Both the position numbers and the translations under genes were made by a program. The notes beneath the pieces were generated by a model, which ran no database searches, had not been told where the DNA came from, and saw nothing but the letters and a program-made list of their open reading frames with translations. Below, one piece after another: positions 6,901 to 11,910 of a stretch of DNA of 11,910 bases; the stretch's first letter is position 1, and each line of letters opens with the position of its first letter. The stretch lies in NCBI GenBank assembly GCA_002317575.1, contig DCIH01000099.1, forward strand, positions 1 through 11,910, given 5' to 3'. The stretch is from Verrucomicrobia bacterium UBA1731 (GTDB lineage Bacteria; Verrucomicrobiota; Kiritimatiellia; RFP12; UBA1067).

Positions 6901-8013
6901 GTCTTCTTCGAGGTCGAGGGCGAAACCGAGGTGGCGGGGACGTTTGCCGACGGGAAGCGTTTTTCGTTTAGGGCCCGTCCGCCGTTCACGCGCGTCGTGG
7001 AGAACGGCGGACGTCATGGCGCGCTCGTCATCTGCGCCAATCCGCCGGAGCGCGACGTGCCGGACCGCAACGATCCGAAGGTGAAGTGGTTCGGCCCCGG
7101 CCGGCATCGTCCCGGCGAGATACGGCTCGCGTCGGGCGAGACGCTGTATCTCGCCGCCGGCGCCGTTGTGGAGGCGCCGGTCCTCGCCGAGGGCAAGGAC
7201 ATTTCCGTGCGCGGACGCGGCATTCTCAGCGGGATCCCCTGGGAGTGGCGGAAGGGACCGTCGCAATTCTGCTGGACGTTCCACGGCGAACGCATCTCGA
7301 TCCGCGACGTGACCCTCGCCGGCGCGTGGTACTGGGCGCTCATGCTCGAGCGGACGAAGGACGTGACGGTCGAGGGTGTTCGGATCCTCGGCGGCAAGGC
7401 GCTCAACGACGACGGCGTCGACGTCTGCCGGAGCGAGAACGTGACGATCCGAAACGCGTTCATCCGTTCGCAGGACGACTGCATCGCGCCGAAGTGGTGG
7501 TGTCGCAACCTGTTGGTCGAGAACTGCACGCTCTGGACGGATTACGCCAACGTCGTGCGTCTCGGCTGGGAATGCGATCCGCAGGGCGGTCCGTTCGAGA
7601 ATCTCGTCTTCCGCAACCTCACGGTCTGCCATCTGGCCATGGAGAAGCGTCCTGCGAGCCACGAGTGGTTCAACAGCGCGTTCTGCCTGCAGGCGTCGAA
7701 CGGCCAGACCATCCGCGACGTGTGTTTCGACCATGTGGACTTCACGGGCGTCGAGCCGGGCGACATCCAATTCGTCGCCTACACGGGTCCGTGCGGTCCC
7801 TTCGCCGGCGGCGGCAGGATCGACCGGGTCCGTCTGCGCGACTTCACCGTTCCCGCCGGCGCCGCGCCGATGATCACGCGCTACGCCGCCCACGCTCCCG
7901 GCGAAATCGGCACGGTGACGCTCGAGAACGTCGCAGGACGCAAGGATCCCGAACTTGTCAACGACGATGGTCCGACAGAAGTCCCGAAACCGCGCAAAGT
8001 GAACGCGAAGTGA
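3988..8013 (+). CDS. Secreted multidomain protein with two right-handed beta-helix domains; C-terminal GH28-like glycosidase
   Basis: This is a 1341-residue exported protein. A signal peptide comes first (basic N-F-N-R-R-T-V-R, hydrophobic core, likely cleavage after A-R-A near 26). Then come a LamG/ConA-like beta-sandwich (about 30-155), an Ig-like segment (about 160-260), a parallel beta-helix (about 277-640, opening T-F-Y-V-D), a PKD-like module (about 664-750), a carbohydrate-binding-like beta-sandwich (about 756-912), and a second beta-helix (about 921-1320). The last has N1140-D-D1142-G-V-D and D1163-D1164-C, matching the NTD and DD catalytic motifs of the GH28 superfamily. The G-H-G motif of true polygalacturonases is absent; R-L-G-W-E is found nearby. 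It is probably a periplasmic or surface enzyme on acidic or branched glycans; substrate unknown. ATG 3988 is preferred because the ATG at 3979 overlaps the -10 box itself. Confidence 0.8.
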   Translation: MCKNFNRRTVRVALATCALWVFAARAVEVADMPDAVPGLEVSAEVVFDAVPKDGITFIGNEAWSLMYQPWQGQGSFAFQVGSQWYNTALAEQPIETGKVYRVTGSWDGAVIRVALEGGKEGRQIRRDPMPPVRKPTVMWPFAGTVKAYSAKVVAKPIVHLFDLKSKDLLPRAGKPFTLTGEAFSGGTSVADAVLVAEVKTPGASVTPARLPLGKRFAGTVPCEWTVEAGTNGEVVVDFRVEADGRTLCAETKDVVVMPAEDPDFSAAKWNPPERPTRTFYVDALAGDDARDGLSPQSAWKTLGRVRGRVLGPGERLLLRRGSVFNEELEIGACGAADNWASVGAYGTGARPTIRRDRMFDQRCLLVTNAAYFAVRDLVVCNAGKGLCIENPPGVGGHVLVENCLAHHVEGSYRWNAHGIPEWRDLSAPKDGGVGAIALTGMRHLVFRDCETYQNSWGFNVKGDDLWIGRIYTHDNASPNTSPHPMITGTKRAWYIDSVLDASGWNASAGTMGIMLCVNRGFVIRGVHFLNMPDSASWDEGGVDFESGGEGILVDRCTFRRNAGAAIEVLGLYTPQARNLHFRECRFDRNNWANNLGPSEIYIHGAQEKSIDCSCGLIERCGYVLEPGIAFYTNKSRHSSKAWTLKDNREWPTSEELDRAMPWGDPPTVSAGPEIWTSARTVRLAGAAEAGDRKVDVAWETREGPGEVRFARPSDPKTDATFPCAGDWRVALKADDGKLWRTARTAVHVLPEGSVTMRAWSFAKNHDLEGWTHWNLGTTREVFKGKSAFWDTFANPVHDVVGDYYVVALKSAKGAHLLSPDDLYLSKDGLDRVRIRMQNRTNAAKMRLRYLTTEDADWDDAKSVVFDVTPEDRDERVYEIPLALRGHLKRLRLDFAADGTSVTGTVRIDYVWLGRVSGRTVGVTAVRLPPETVTNGYCSVTAGGKVLDVFALPHPRKYFDYQRESDLRPYGAVFFEVEGETEVAGTFADGKRFSFRARPPFTRVVENGGRHGALVICANPPERDVPDRNDPKVKWFGPGRHRPGEIRLASGETLYLAAGAVVEAPVLAEGKDISVRGRGILSGIPWEWRKGPSQFCWTFHGERISIRDVTLAGAWYWALMLERTKDVTVEGVRILGGKALNDDGVDVCRSENVTIRNAFIRSQDDCIAPKWWCRNLLVENCTLWTDYANVVRLGWECDPQGGPFENLVFRNLTVCHLAMEKRPASHEWFNSAFCLQASNGQTIRDVCFDHVDFTGVEPGDIQFVAYTGPCGPFAGGGRIDRVRLRDFTVPAGAAPMITRYAAHAPGEIGTVTLENVAGRKDPELVNDDGPTEVPKPRKVNAK

Positions 8014-8035
8014 TGAGTCGTCTCACCACGTCGCT

Positions 8036-8057
8036 CACGTGGTACAATGTCGGCATG
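8036..8057 (+). repeat. Direct repeat A, copy 1 (promoter plus start codon)
   Basis: These 22 bp match 10160-10181 with a single difference (G8039 against A10163). The block contains the extended -10 and ends with the ATG of the beta-sandwich gene. It pairs with repeat B (8656-8711) to define the intact version of the element that is collapsed near 10200. Confidence 0.85.
8040..8048 (+). promoter_or_regulatory. Extended -10 promoter (TGGTACAAT), ATG at predicted +1
   Basis: TGG (8040-8042) precedes TACAAT (8043-8048), which matches TATAAT at 5 of 6. The expected transcription start is 8055, exactly the A of the start codon of the next gene. No Shine-Dalgarno sequence is present between the box and the ATG (GTCGGC only). 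No good -35 is visible. The site lies in the 41-nt gap after the beta-helix gene, giving the downstream gene its own transcript. Confidence 0.6.
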
Positions 8058-8699
8058 AAAAAGACTATAGACTTCAGCGCCGGAAATTGGGATTCTTCGC
8101 TTTGGATGAACGTGAAGAGCTCCCGCTGGGATTACGTCAACGGTTTCGTCCAGGCGGAGGACCACATCGTCAATCCCTGTCCCGACGTTTCCGACGAGGA
8201 ACTGTACGCCCACCACGTGACGGACGTGTATGCGAGCCAGGTCCTGCTCGAAAAGATCCGCGCAAAAGCGCGCATTTCCTGCACCATGAGTTTCGACCAT
8301 CTGATGGCGCCGCTGATCGTGCTCGCGCCGCGTCTGGGCGCGGACGACAAGGGACGTCCCGAATACCGCGAGCACCACGAAATCGTGCTCTACAACGAGG
8401 GTGTCAATGTGTGGCATTATTCGTTCTCGGACGGCAAACCGCATTGGCACCTGGCCGCGTTCTTGCGCGTGCCGTTCGCGCCGAAGGCGAAGCACCTGCT
8501 TTCCGTCACCGTCGAGCGCCGGCGCGAGGTGCAGCTCACCATCGCCTGCGACGGCCACGTGTTCGGTTATCAGGACGAATATCTGACGGACGAGTTCTAC
8601 GCGGGGATCACCGCCTGCGAAGGACGCAACCGCTTCTACGATTTCACCGTGGAAACCGATTTGCCGCCGCTGGATTTCGCGGCCGACGGCGAACATTGA
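8055..8699 (+). CDS. Uncharacterised ConA/LamG-like beta-sandwich protein
   Basis: This 214-residue protein has no signal peptide or membrane segment and is predicted cytoplasmic. I do not recognise a named family with certainty. The alternating hydrophobic strands, H-E-I-V-L-Y-N-E-G, the W-H-Y-S and H-W-H-L stretches, and the C-terminal G-I-T-A-C-E-G-R-N-R-F-Y-D-F-T-V-E are what one expects of a jelly-roll (concanavalin-like) domain of the sort found beside glycosidases in PVC and Bacteroidetes genomes. It may bind or process sugar fragments made by the upstream enzyme, but no catalytic residues can be named. It starts 41 nt after the beta-helix gene, from its own extended -10 and without a ribosome binding site. 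Its promoter and 3' end recur at 10160-10237, so the genome held at least one more copy. The coding call is firm; function is open. Confidence 0.75.
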   Translation: MKKTIDFSAGNWDSSLWMNVKSSRWDYVNGFVQAEDHIVNPCPDVSDEELYAHHVTDVYASQVLLEKIRAKARISCTMSFDHLMAPLIVLAPRLGADDKGRPEYREHHEIVLYNEGVNVWHYSFSDGKPHWHLAAFLRVPFAPKAKHLLSVTVERRREVQLTIACDGHVFGYQDEYLTDEFYAGITACEGRNRFYDFTVETDLPPLDFAADGEH

Positions 8700-8711
8700 G
8701 GGAGAATTTGA
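8656..8711 (+). repeat. Direct repeat B, copy 1 (3' end of the beta-sandwich gene)
   Basis: These 56 bp match 10182-10237 at 54 positions. They cover the last 13 codons of the 8055 gene in full, its TGA stop and 12 nt beyond. One of the two differences (C8670 against T10196) is a synonymous leucine codon change in the coding frame, and the other (A8705 against G10231) lies after the stop. Confidence 0.9.
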
Positions 8712-8714
8712 GAC

Positions 8715-8722
8715 AAGGAGGT
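8715..8722 (+). other. Orphan strong Shine-Dalgarno sequence (AAGGAGGT)
   Basis: AAGGAGGT is a full match to the usual anti-Shine-Dalgarno core, yet no ATG or GTG follows at a useful distance. The next TTG (8724) opens only an 11-codon frame ending at TGA 8757. It lies 15 nt after the stop of the beta-sandwich gene. It may be the relic of a downstream gene lost when the ATPase gene came to occupy this position, or chance. Confidence 0.35.
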
Positions 8723-8756
8723 TTTGCTGTCTCGCCTGGTCGGCAAGAGCCCTTTA

Positions 8757-8765
8757 TGATATACT
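8757..8765 (+). promoter_or_regulatory. Extended -10 promoter (TGATATACT) of the 8810 ATPase
   Basis: TATACT at 8760-8765 (5 of 6 to consensus) is preceded by TGA at 8757-8759. Transcription would start near 8772, leaving an AT-rich leader of about 38 nt with only a weak purine run (GAGAAAG) before the ATG. An overlapping TATGAT at 8755 is an alternative. No clear -35 is seen. Confidence 0.45.
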
Positions 8766-8809
8766 ACAGTCGTTTTCAACTTAGTCGGTAAAACGAGAAA
8801 GTAAAAAAC

Positions 8810-10135
8810 ATGATTGTTCGTCAGCAGCAACTCAATCGGCTTGTTTCCGTTATGGGAAACAGATCCGTTAAGATCGTCACAGGCGTTCGTCGCTGCGGGA
8901 AAAGCTTCTTGCTTAACACGATTTTTCGCGATTATCTGAAAAAGCAGGGAGTTCGAAACGACCACATCATTTCGGTTGCCTTGGATTTAGACGAGTTTGA
9001 GGCGCTGCAGAATCCCCGTAATCTCAGCGTCTACATCAAGAAGCGCCTGAAAGCCGACGGAAAGATGAATTATGTCTTCATTGACGAGATTCAACTTTGC
9101 TACAAGGTCCTGAAAGAAGGGGTCAAGCTCGAAGACGTCGCGCCGGAGGATCGCGATTCCGTCTGGTTGACGTTTTATGACGTACTCAATTCGCTCAATG
9201 CCAAACCGAACGTCGACATCTATGTTACGGGTTCGAATTCGAAGATGCTGTCAAAGGACGTCGCGACAAATTTCCGCGGGCGGAAGACGGAGATTTTGCT
9301 GATGCCGCTTTCCTTCGCGGAGTTCCATGACTATCGCCAGGGCGAGAAGGCCGATGACTGGCAGGAGTATTTGACGTTCGGCGGACTTCCGCAGGTTGTT
9401 CTGGCAGCGACCGAGCGCGAGAAGGTCGCCACCCTGAACGAGTTGTTTTGCAACCTTTACCTGAAGGATGTCGTCGAGAGGAATAAGATAGCGGCTCCGG
9501 CGCATCTGGACAACGTGATGAGGTTTCTCTTTTCGTCCGTCGGTTCCCTGACGAATCCGTCCCGCCTTGCGAAAGCCATGCGGAGTCAAGGGGCCGACGC
9601 GCCGAGCGCCCCGACGATCCGCAAGTTCTTCGGTTATCTGACGGATGCCTATCTTTTCCGCAAGGCGGATCGCTACGACATCCGCGGCAAGCGTTATCTG
9701 GACTATCCGGCGAAGTATTATGCGGAGGATGTCGGACTGAGAAACGCGAGACTTGGCTTCCGTGAGCAGGAAGCGACGCACCTGATGGAAAACATTGTCT
9801 ACAACGAGCTGATTCGCCGCGGGTATGCCGTTGATGTGGGCGTCGTGGAGAACGAGCATGTTGAATCCGGTGTGCGCGAGTTGCGCCAGCATGAGATTGA
9901 CTTCGTCGTGAACACCGGGTTCGAGAAGGTCTACATCCAGTCGGCCTACGGAATGTCGGATCCGAAACAGGCGGCACGCGAAACGCTGCCGCTCATGAAG
10001 ACGGGGGATGCGTTTCGCCGCATGATCGTGACGGACGGCAACGCCCGCTTGTGGACGGACGAGAATGGCGTGGCGCGCGTGGGCATCATCCCGTTCCTTC
10101 TCGATTCGGCGATTCTGGAATCTGCCACGCGATAA
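8810..10135 (+). CDS. AAA-type ATPase, DUF4143 family
   Basis: This is a 441-residue soluble ATPase. Walker A is G25-V-R-R-C-G-K31-S32, Walker B is Y-V-F-I-D92-E93-I-Q, and the sensor strand is T140-G-S-N143-S-K-M-L, followed by F-R-G-R; these are standard for the ATPase_14/DUF4143 group. The middle holds a winged-helix-like stretch that fits the family's DUF4143 region (about 215-300). The C-terminus has H-E362-I-D364-F and Y-I-Q377-S-A-Y, the degenerate nuclease-fold tail with Q replacing lysine, as in the fragment at 1-224. The family is widespread, often multicopy and of unproven function. Codons in its first third are more AT-rich than in the preceding beta-helix gene, and direct-repeat copies flank it (8656-8711, 10182-10237), so later arrival at this site is plausible. 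The start is the only ATG that retains the family N-terminus. Confidence 0.9.
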   Translation: MIVRQQQLNRLVSVMGNRSVKIVTGVRRCGKSFLLNTIFRDYLKKQGVRNDHIISVALDLDEFEALQNPRNLSVYIKKRLKADGKMNYVFIDEIQLCYKVLKEGVKLEDVAPEDRDSVWLTFYDVLNSLNAKPNVDIYVTGSNSKMLSKDVATNFRGRKTEILLMPLSFAEFHDYRQGEKADDWQEYLTFGGLPQVVLAATEREKVATLNELFCNLYLKDVVERNKIAAPAHLDNVMRFLFSSVGSLTNPSRLAKAMRSQGADAPSAPTIRKFFGYLTDAYLFRKADRYDIRGKRYLDYPAKYYAEDVGLRNARLGFREQEATHLMENIVYNELIRRGYAVDVGVVENEHVESGVRELRQHEIDFVVNTGFEKVYIQSAYGMSDPKQAARETLPLMKTGDAFRRMIVTDGNARLWTDENGVARVGIIPFLLDSAILESATR

Positions 10136-10159
10136 TGGGTAGATGGAAACATAATGCCC

Positions 10160-10181
10160 CACATGGTACAATGTCGGCATG
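10160..10181 (+). repeat. Direct repeat A, copy 2 (promoter plus ATG)
   Basis: This block matches 8036-8057 at 21 of 22 positions, including TGGTACAATG and the terminal ATG (10179-10181). It is joined directly to repeat B copy 2, with none of the roughly 600 bp that separate A and B in the intact gene. Confidence 0.85.
10164..10172 (+). promoter_or_regulatory. Extended -10 promoter (TGGTACAAT) driving the FAD oxidoreductase
   Basis: TGG (10164-10166) precedes TACAAT (10167-10172), identical to the box at 8040-8048. The predicted transcription start is 10179, the A of a relic ATG. The resulting leader to the Shine-Dalgarno start at 10242 is 63 nt and consists mostly of the collapsed gene copy. 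Confidence 0.55.
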
Positions 10182-10226
10182 CCGATTTGCCGCCGTTGGA
10201 TTTCGCGGCCGACGGCGAACATTGAG
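10179..10226 (+). pseudogene. Internally deleted remnant of a beta-sandwich gene copy
   Basis: Relative to the gene at 8055-8699, this remnant keeps the promoter and start codon (10160-10181) and then continues at the equivalent of base 8656. A stretch equivalent to 8058-8655 (598 bp) is missing. Because 598 is not a multiple of three, the original 3' end (D-L-P-P-L-D-F-A-A-D-G-E-H, stop at 10224-10226 in that frame) is out of frame with the retained ATG. The frame now opened by that ATG instead has no stop and runs into the oxidoreductase. Confidence 0.75.
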
Positions 10227-10237
10227 GGAGGATTTGA
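10182..10237 (+). repeat. Direct repeat B, copy 2
   Basis: This block is 54 of 56 identical to 8656-8711. One of its two substitutions (G10231) turns GGGAGA into GGGAGG and so improves the ribosome binding site used by the oxidoreductase gene that follows. Confidence 0.9.
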
Positions 10238-10241
10238 ACCG

Positions 10242-11657
10242 ATGATTTTACGGGAAAGAAGCCGAATGAGAAAAGCTGCTGTAACGCTCGCCTTTGCGGC
10301 GGGAATGGTTGTGGGGGCGCATGCCGCGTCAAATGCCGCCGCACGCGCGGAATGTCCTGCGGTCGGCCTCGCGGACACGGTTTCAAATTGCGTCACGACG
10401 GTGGATGTGGTCGTGGTCGGCGGAGGCCCCGCCGGCGTCGGCGCGGCGCTCGCGGCGGCGCGGATCGGCGCGAAGACCGTTCTCGTCGAACGTGATGCGC
10501 GCATCGGGGGAACGACCGTTTCTGCCGAGGTGCTGCCGATCGGGCTCTTTCACGCCTGGAACCGACAGGTGATCGCGGGCCCGGCCTGGGACCTTGTCAC
10601 CAACGCCGTCTGTCTTGCCGGCGACCGATTGCCCGATTTCCCGTCCCTCCGCGCCGAAGACTGGTGGCATCACTGCGTGAGGGTGAATCCCGCCGTCTAT
10701 TCGGCGCTCGCGGCGGAGACGCTGGAGAACGCGGGGGTCGACCTGCGGATGAACACGGCGGCCTGCGGCATGACGCGCGTTTCGGACGGGTGGCGCGTGT
10801 CGCTGGCGACGGACGAAGGCGTGAAAGGACTGACGGCCCGCGTGGTGGTGGACGCGACGGGCAATGCTGCGGTGGCGGCGTTCGCGGGCGCCGAACGCAT
10901 CCGGTCGGCCGATGCCGACCGTCAGCCCGGATCGTTCTTCTTTTATCTGAACACGAAGAGCATGACGTTCGATGCGGCGGCCGTCGACCGCGCGCATGCG
11001 GAGGCGGTGAAGTCCGGCGAACTCCTGAAGACGGACATCCACATCCGGATGTCGGATTACGTCCGCAACGGCGGCGGCTGGGGTTGCTACGTGCCGCTGG
11101 CGGACAACTCGACGGCGTCCGCACGGGCCGAGACCAACCGCCGCGGACGGGAGACGATGCTGCGCGTCCTGAGGTTTCTCCGGCGTCAACCCGGACTCGA
11201 GAAGACCGCGCCGACCGGTTCGGCGCCCGAAGTCGGCGTCCGCGAGACCTATCGCGTCGTCGGCGAGAAGACCGTCACGGAAGAGGCCTATCTCGCCGGC
11301 ACGGTCGAGGAGGATTCGCTCTGCTATTCGTATTGGTACATCGATGCGCACAACCAGGACACGAAGAAGCAGCGGATTATCCATCACAAGCCCGGCAAGA
11401 TCGGCACGATTCCCCTTGGGGCAATGCTGCCGAAGGGCGTCTCGAACCTGCTTGTCGCCGGCCGCGCCATCTCGAGCGACCACGGCGCGAACTCGGCGTT
11501 GCGCGTACAGGCCTCGTGCATGGCGATCGGCCAGTCCGCCGGCGTCGTGGCCGCGCTCGCGGCGAAGCGCGGCGTCGAGCCGCGCCAGGTTCCTGTCTCC
11601 GAGGCGAAGGACGCCTTGCGTCGCTTCGGCGCCATTGTTCCAAGTGCGGCAGAATGA
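10242..11657 (+). CDS. Secreted FAD-dependent oxidoreductase (FAD_oxidored family)
   Basis: This is a 471-residue exported flavoprotein. A signal peptide opens it: basic R-E-R-S-R-M-R-K, a hydrophobic core A-A-V-T-L-A-F-A-A-G-M-V-V-G, and cleavage near A-H-A. The dinucleotide-binding strand is V56-V-V-V-G60-G-G-P-A-G65, ending in V-L-V-E-R and then R-I-G-G-T. Other family marks are V-V-V-D-A-T-G-N, V-R-E-T-Y-R-V-V-G-E, and the C-terminal L-L-V-A-G-R with H-G-A-N-S-A-L-R-V-Q-A-S-C-M-A-I-G-Q-S-A-G. This fits PF12831-type enzymes, often found with glycan-degradation genes; its electron acceptor and substrate are unknown. GGGAGG (10226-10231) lies 10 nt before ATG 10242, favouring that start. An ATG at 10266 would still give a signal peptide, while one at 10179 adds 21 residues derived from the deleted gene copy. 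Confidence 0.88.
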   Translation: MILRERSRMRKAAVTLAFAAGMVVGAHAASNAAARAECPAVGLADTVSNCVTTVDVVVVGGGPAGVGAALAAARIGAKTVLVERDARIGGTTVSAEVLPIGLFHAWNRQVIAGPAWDLVTNAVCLAGDRLPDFPSLRAEDWWHHCVRVNPAVYSALAAETLENAGVDLRMNTAACGMTRVSDGWRVSLATDEGVKGLTARVVVDATGNAAVAAFAGAERIRSADADRQPGSFFFYLNTKSMTFDAAAVDRAHAEAVKSGELLKTDIHIRMSDYVRNGGGWGCYVPLADNSTASARAETNRRGRETMLRVLRFLRRQPGLEKTAPTGSAPEVGVRETYRVVGEKTVTEEAYLAGTVEEDSLCYSYWYIDAHNQDTKKQRIIHHKPGKIGTIPLGAMLPKGVSNLLVAGRAISSDHGANSALRVQASCMAIGQSAGVVAALAAKRGVEPRQVPVSEAKDALRRFGAIVPSAAE

Positions 11658-11757
11658 CCCGACGGCACGGCCATTCCGCCGTGGTTGAGCCGCCCGTGGC
11701 CGTAACGCTCGGAGTGATGCTGGAGTTTACCCATTTTTCTGACCGTCAAAACGCATT

Positions 11758-11780
11758 TCACCCCGATAAATAAAGGGTGA
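11758..11780 (+). other. Hairpin downstream of the oxidoreductase gene
   Basis: TCACCC (11758-11763) pairs with GGGTGA (11775-11780) around an 11-nt AT-rich loop, and four Ts follow at 11787-11790. It lies 100 nt past the stop codon. It may assist termination or protect the 3' end; alone it is a weak terminator candidate. Confidence 0.35.
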
Positions 11781-11795
11781 GGTGTGTTTTCGCAA

Positions 11796-11821
11796 GTGAA
11801 ATGGACGTTTCGCGTTTTTTT
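11796..11821 (+). terminator. Predicted intrinsic terminator
   Basis: GTGAAA (11796-11801) pairs with TTTCGC (11808-11813), with one G-T wobble, around a 6-nt loop. A single G and then seven Ts (11815-11821) follow. Stem length, small loop and T-run are those of a rho-independent terminator on the + strand. It would end the oxidoreductase transcript, about 140 nt after its stop. Confidence 0.55.
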
Positions 11822-11910
11822 GAGTCAACTCCGATGGCAGGCAAAGGGCCTTCACTAACATTTCGGCTTGGCTTCGCGCCAGCATCCCTGAAACAATTGA
11901 TGAGCATTGG
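11822..11910. other. Non-coding tail of window, nothing recognised
   Basis: No ORF with a ribosome binding site, no RNA gene and no clear promoter is seen in these last 89 bases. Together with 11658-11795 it makes a non-coding stretch of about 250 bp whose only visible content is the two hairpins listed above. Confidence 0.5.

Noticed and set aside
7086..8699. 537-codon frame that would fuse a stretch overlapping the beta-helix gene to the beta-sandwich protein
   Set aside because: The part before 8055 is an out-of-frame shadow of the beta-helix coding sequence, rich in R and without domains. The ATG at 8055 lies at a predicted +1.
11666..11683. Hairpin CACGGC/GCCGTG just after the oxidoreductase stop
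   Set aside because: It has only six base pairs and no T-run after it. The downstream hairpin with seven Ts is a far better terminator.
1..11910. CRISPR array, tRNA/rRNA, insertion-sequence ends
   Set aside because: No regularly spaced repeats, no cloverleaf or rRNA-like segment, and no transposase or terminal inverted repeats were seen. The only sizeable repeats are the A and B blocks described.

Overview
This is a GC-rich, gene-dense bacterial chromosomal segment in which every supported gene lies on the + strand. No ribosomal or taxonomic marker is present, so the source is an inference. Secreted beta-helix glycosidase-type proteins, a secreted FAD oxidoreductase and several orphan AAA-type ATPases in a high-GC background fit the PVC group (for example gut or rumen Kiritimatiellota/Lentisphaerota). 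I hold that placement only loosely.

Layout: (1) 1-224, the 3' end of a DUF4143-type ATPase. (2) 225-373, an AT-rich spacer with a 30-bp palindrome, a sigma70-like promoter and 15-bp tandem repeats. (3) 374-3871, an ATPase with a DUF234-like nuclease-fold C-terminus. It is followed 17 nt later by a 5-formyltetrahydrofolate cyclo-ligase fused in frame to a four-helix membrane module, and then by a GNAT acetyltransferase of the spermidine/thialysine type. (4) 3872-8699, a hairpin, then a secreted 1341-residue protein with two beta-helix domains and a GH28-like C-terminus, then a small cytoplasmic beta-sandwich protein. (5) 8700-10135, a third ATPase (DUF4143 type). (6) 10160-11657, a shrunken copy of the beta-sandwich gene (promoter, start codon and 3' end only) leading into a secreted FAD-dependent oxidoreductase. 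(7) 11658-11910, non-coding, with two hairpins, the second a plausible intrinsic terminator.

The genes at 3988, 8055 and 10242 look like a carbohydrate-processing set: an exported glycan-active enzyme, an accessory beta-sandwich protein and an exported oxidoreductase. All three are preceded by nearly the same extended -10 sequence (TGGTAYAATG). At the first two genes the start codon falls at the predicted transcription start, which predicts leaderless mRNAs. At the third the same arrangement is a relic, and a Shine-Dalgarno start lies further in. The ATPases are interspersed with this set and have their own promoters, so they look like separate accessory genes. The most noteworthy observations are the leaderless promoter pattern, the collapsed gene copy that now forms the promoter and leader of the oxidoreductase, the folate-enzyme/membrane fusion, and the operator-like architecture upstream of the 374 ATPase.
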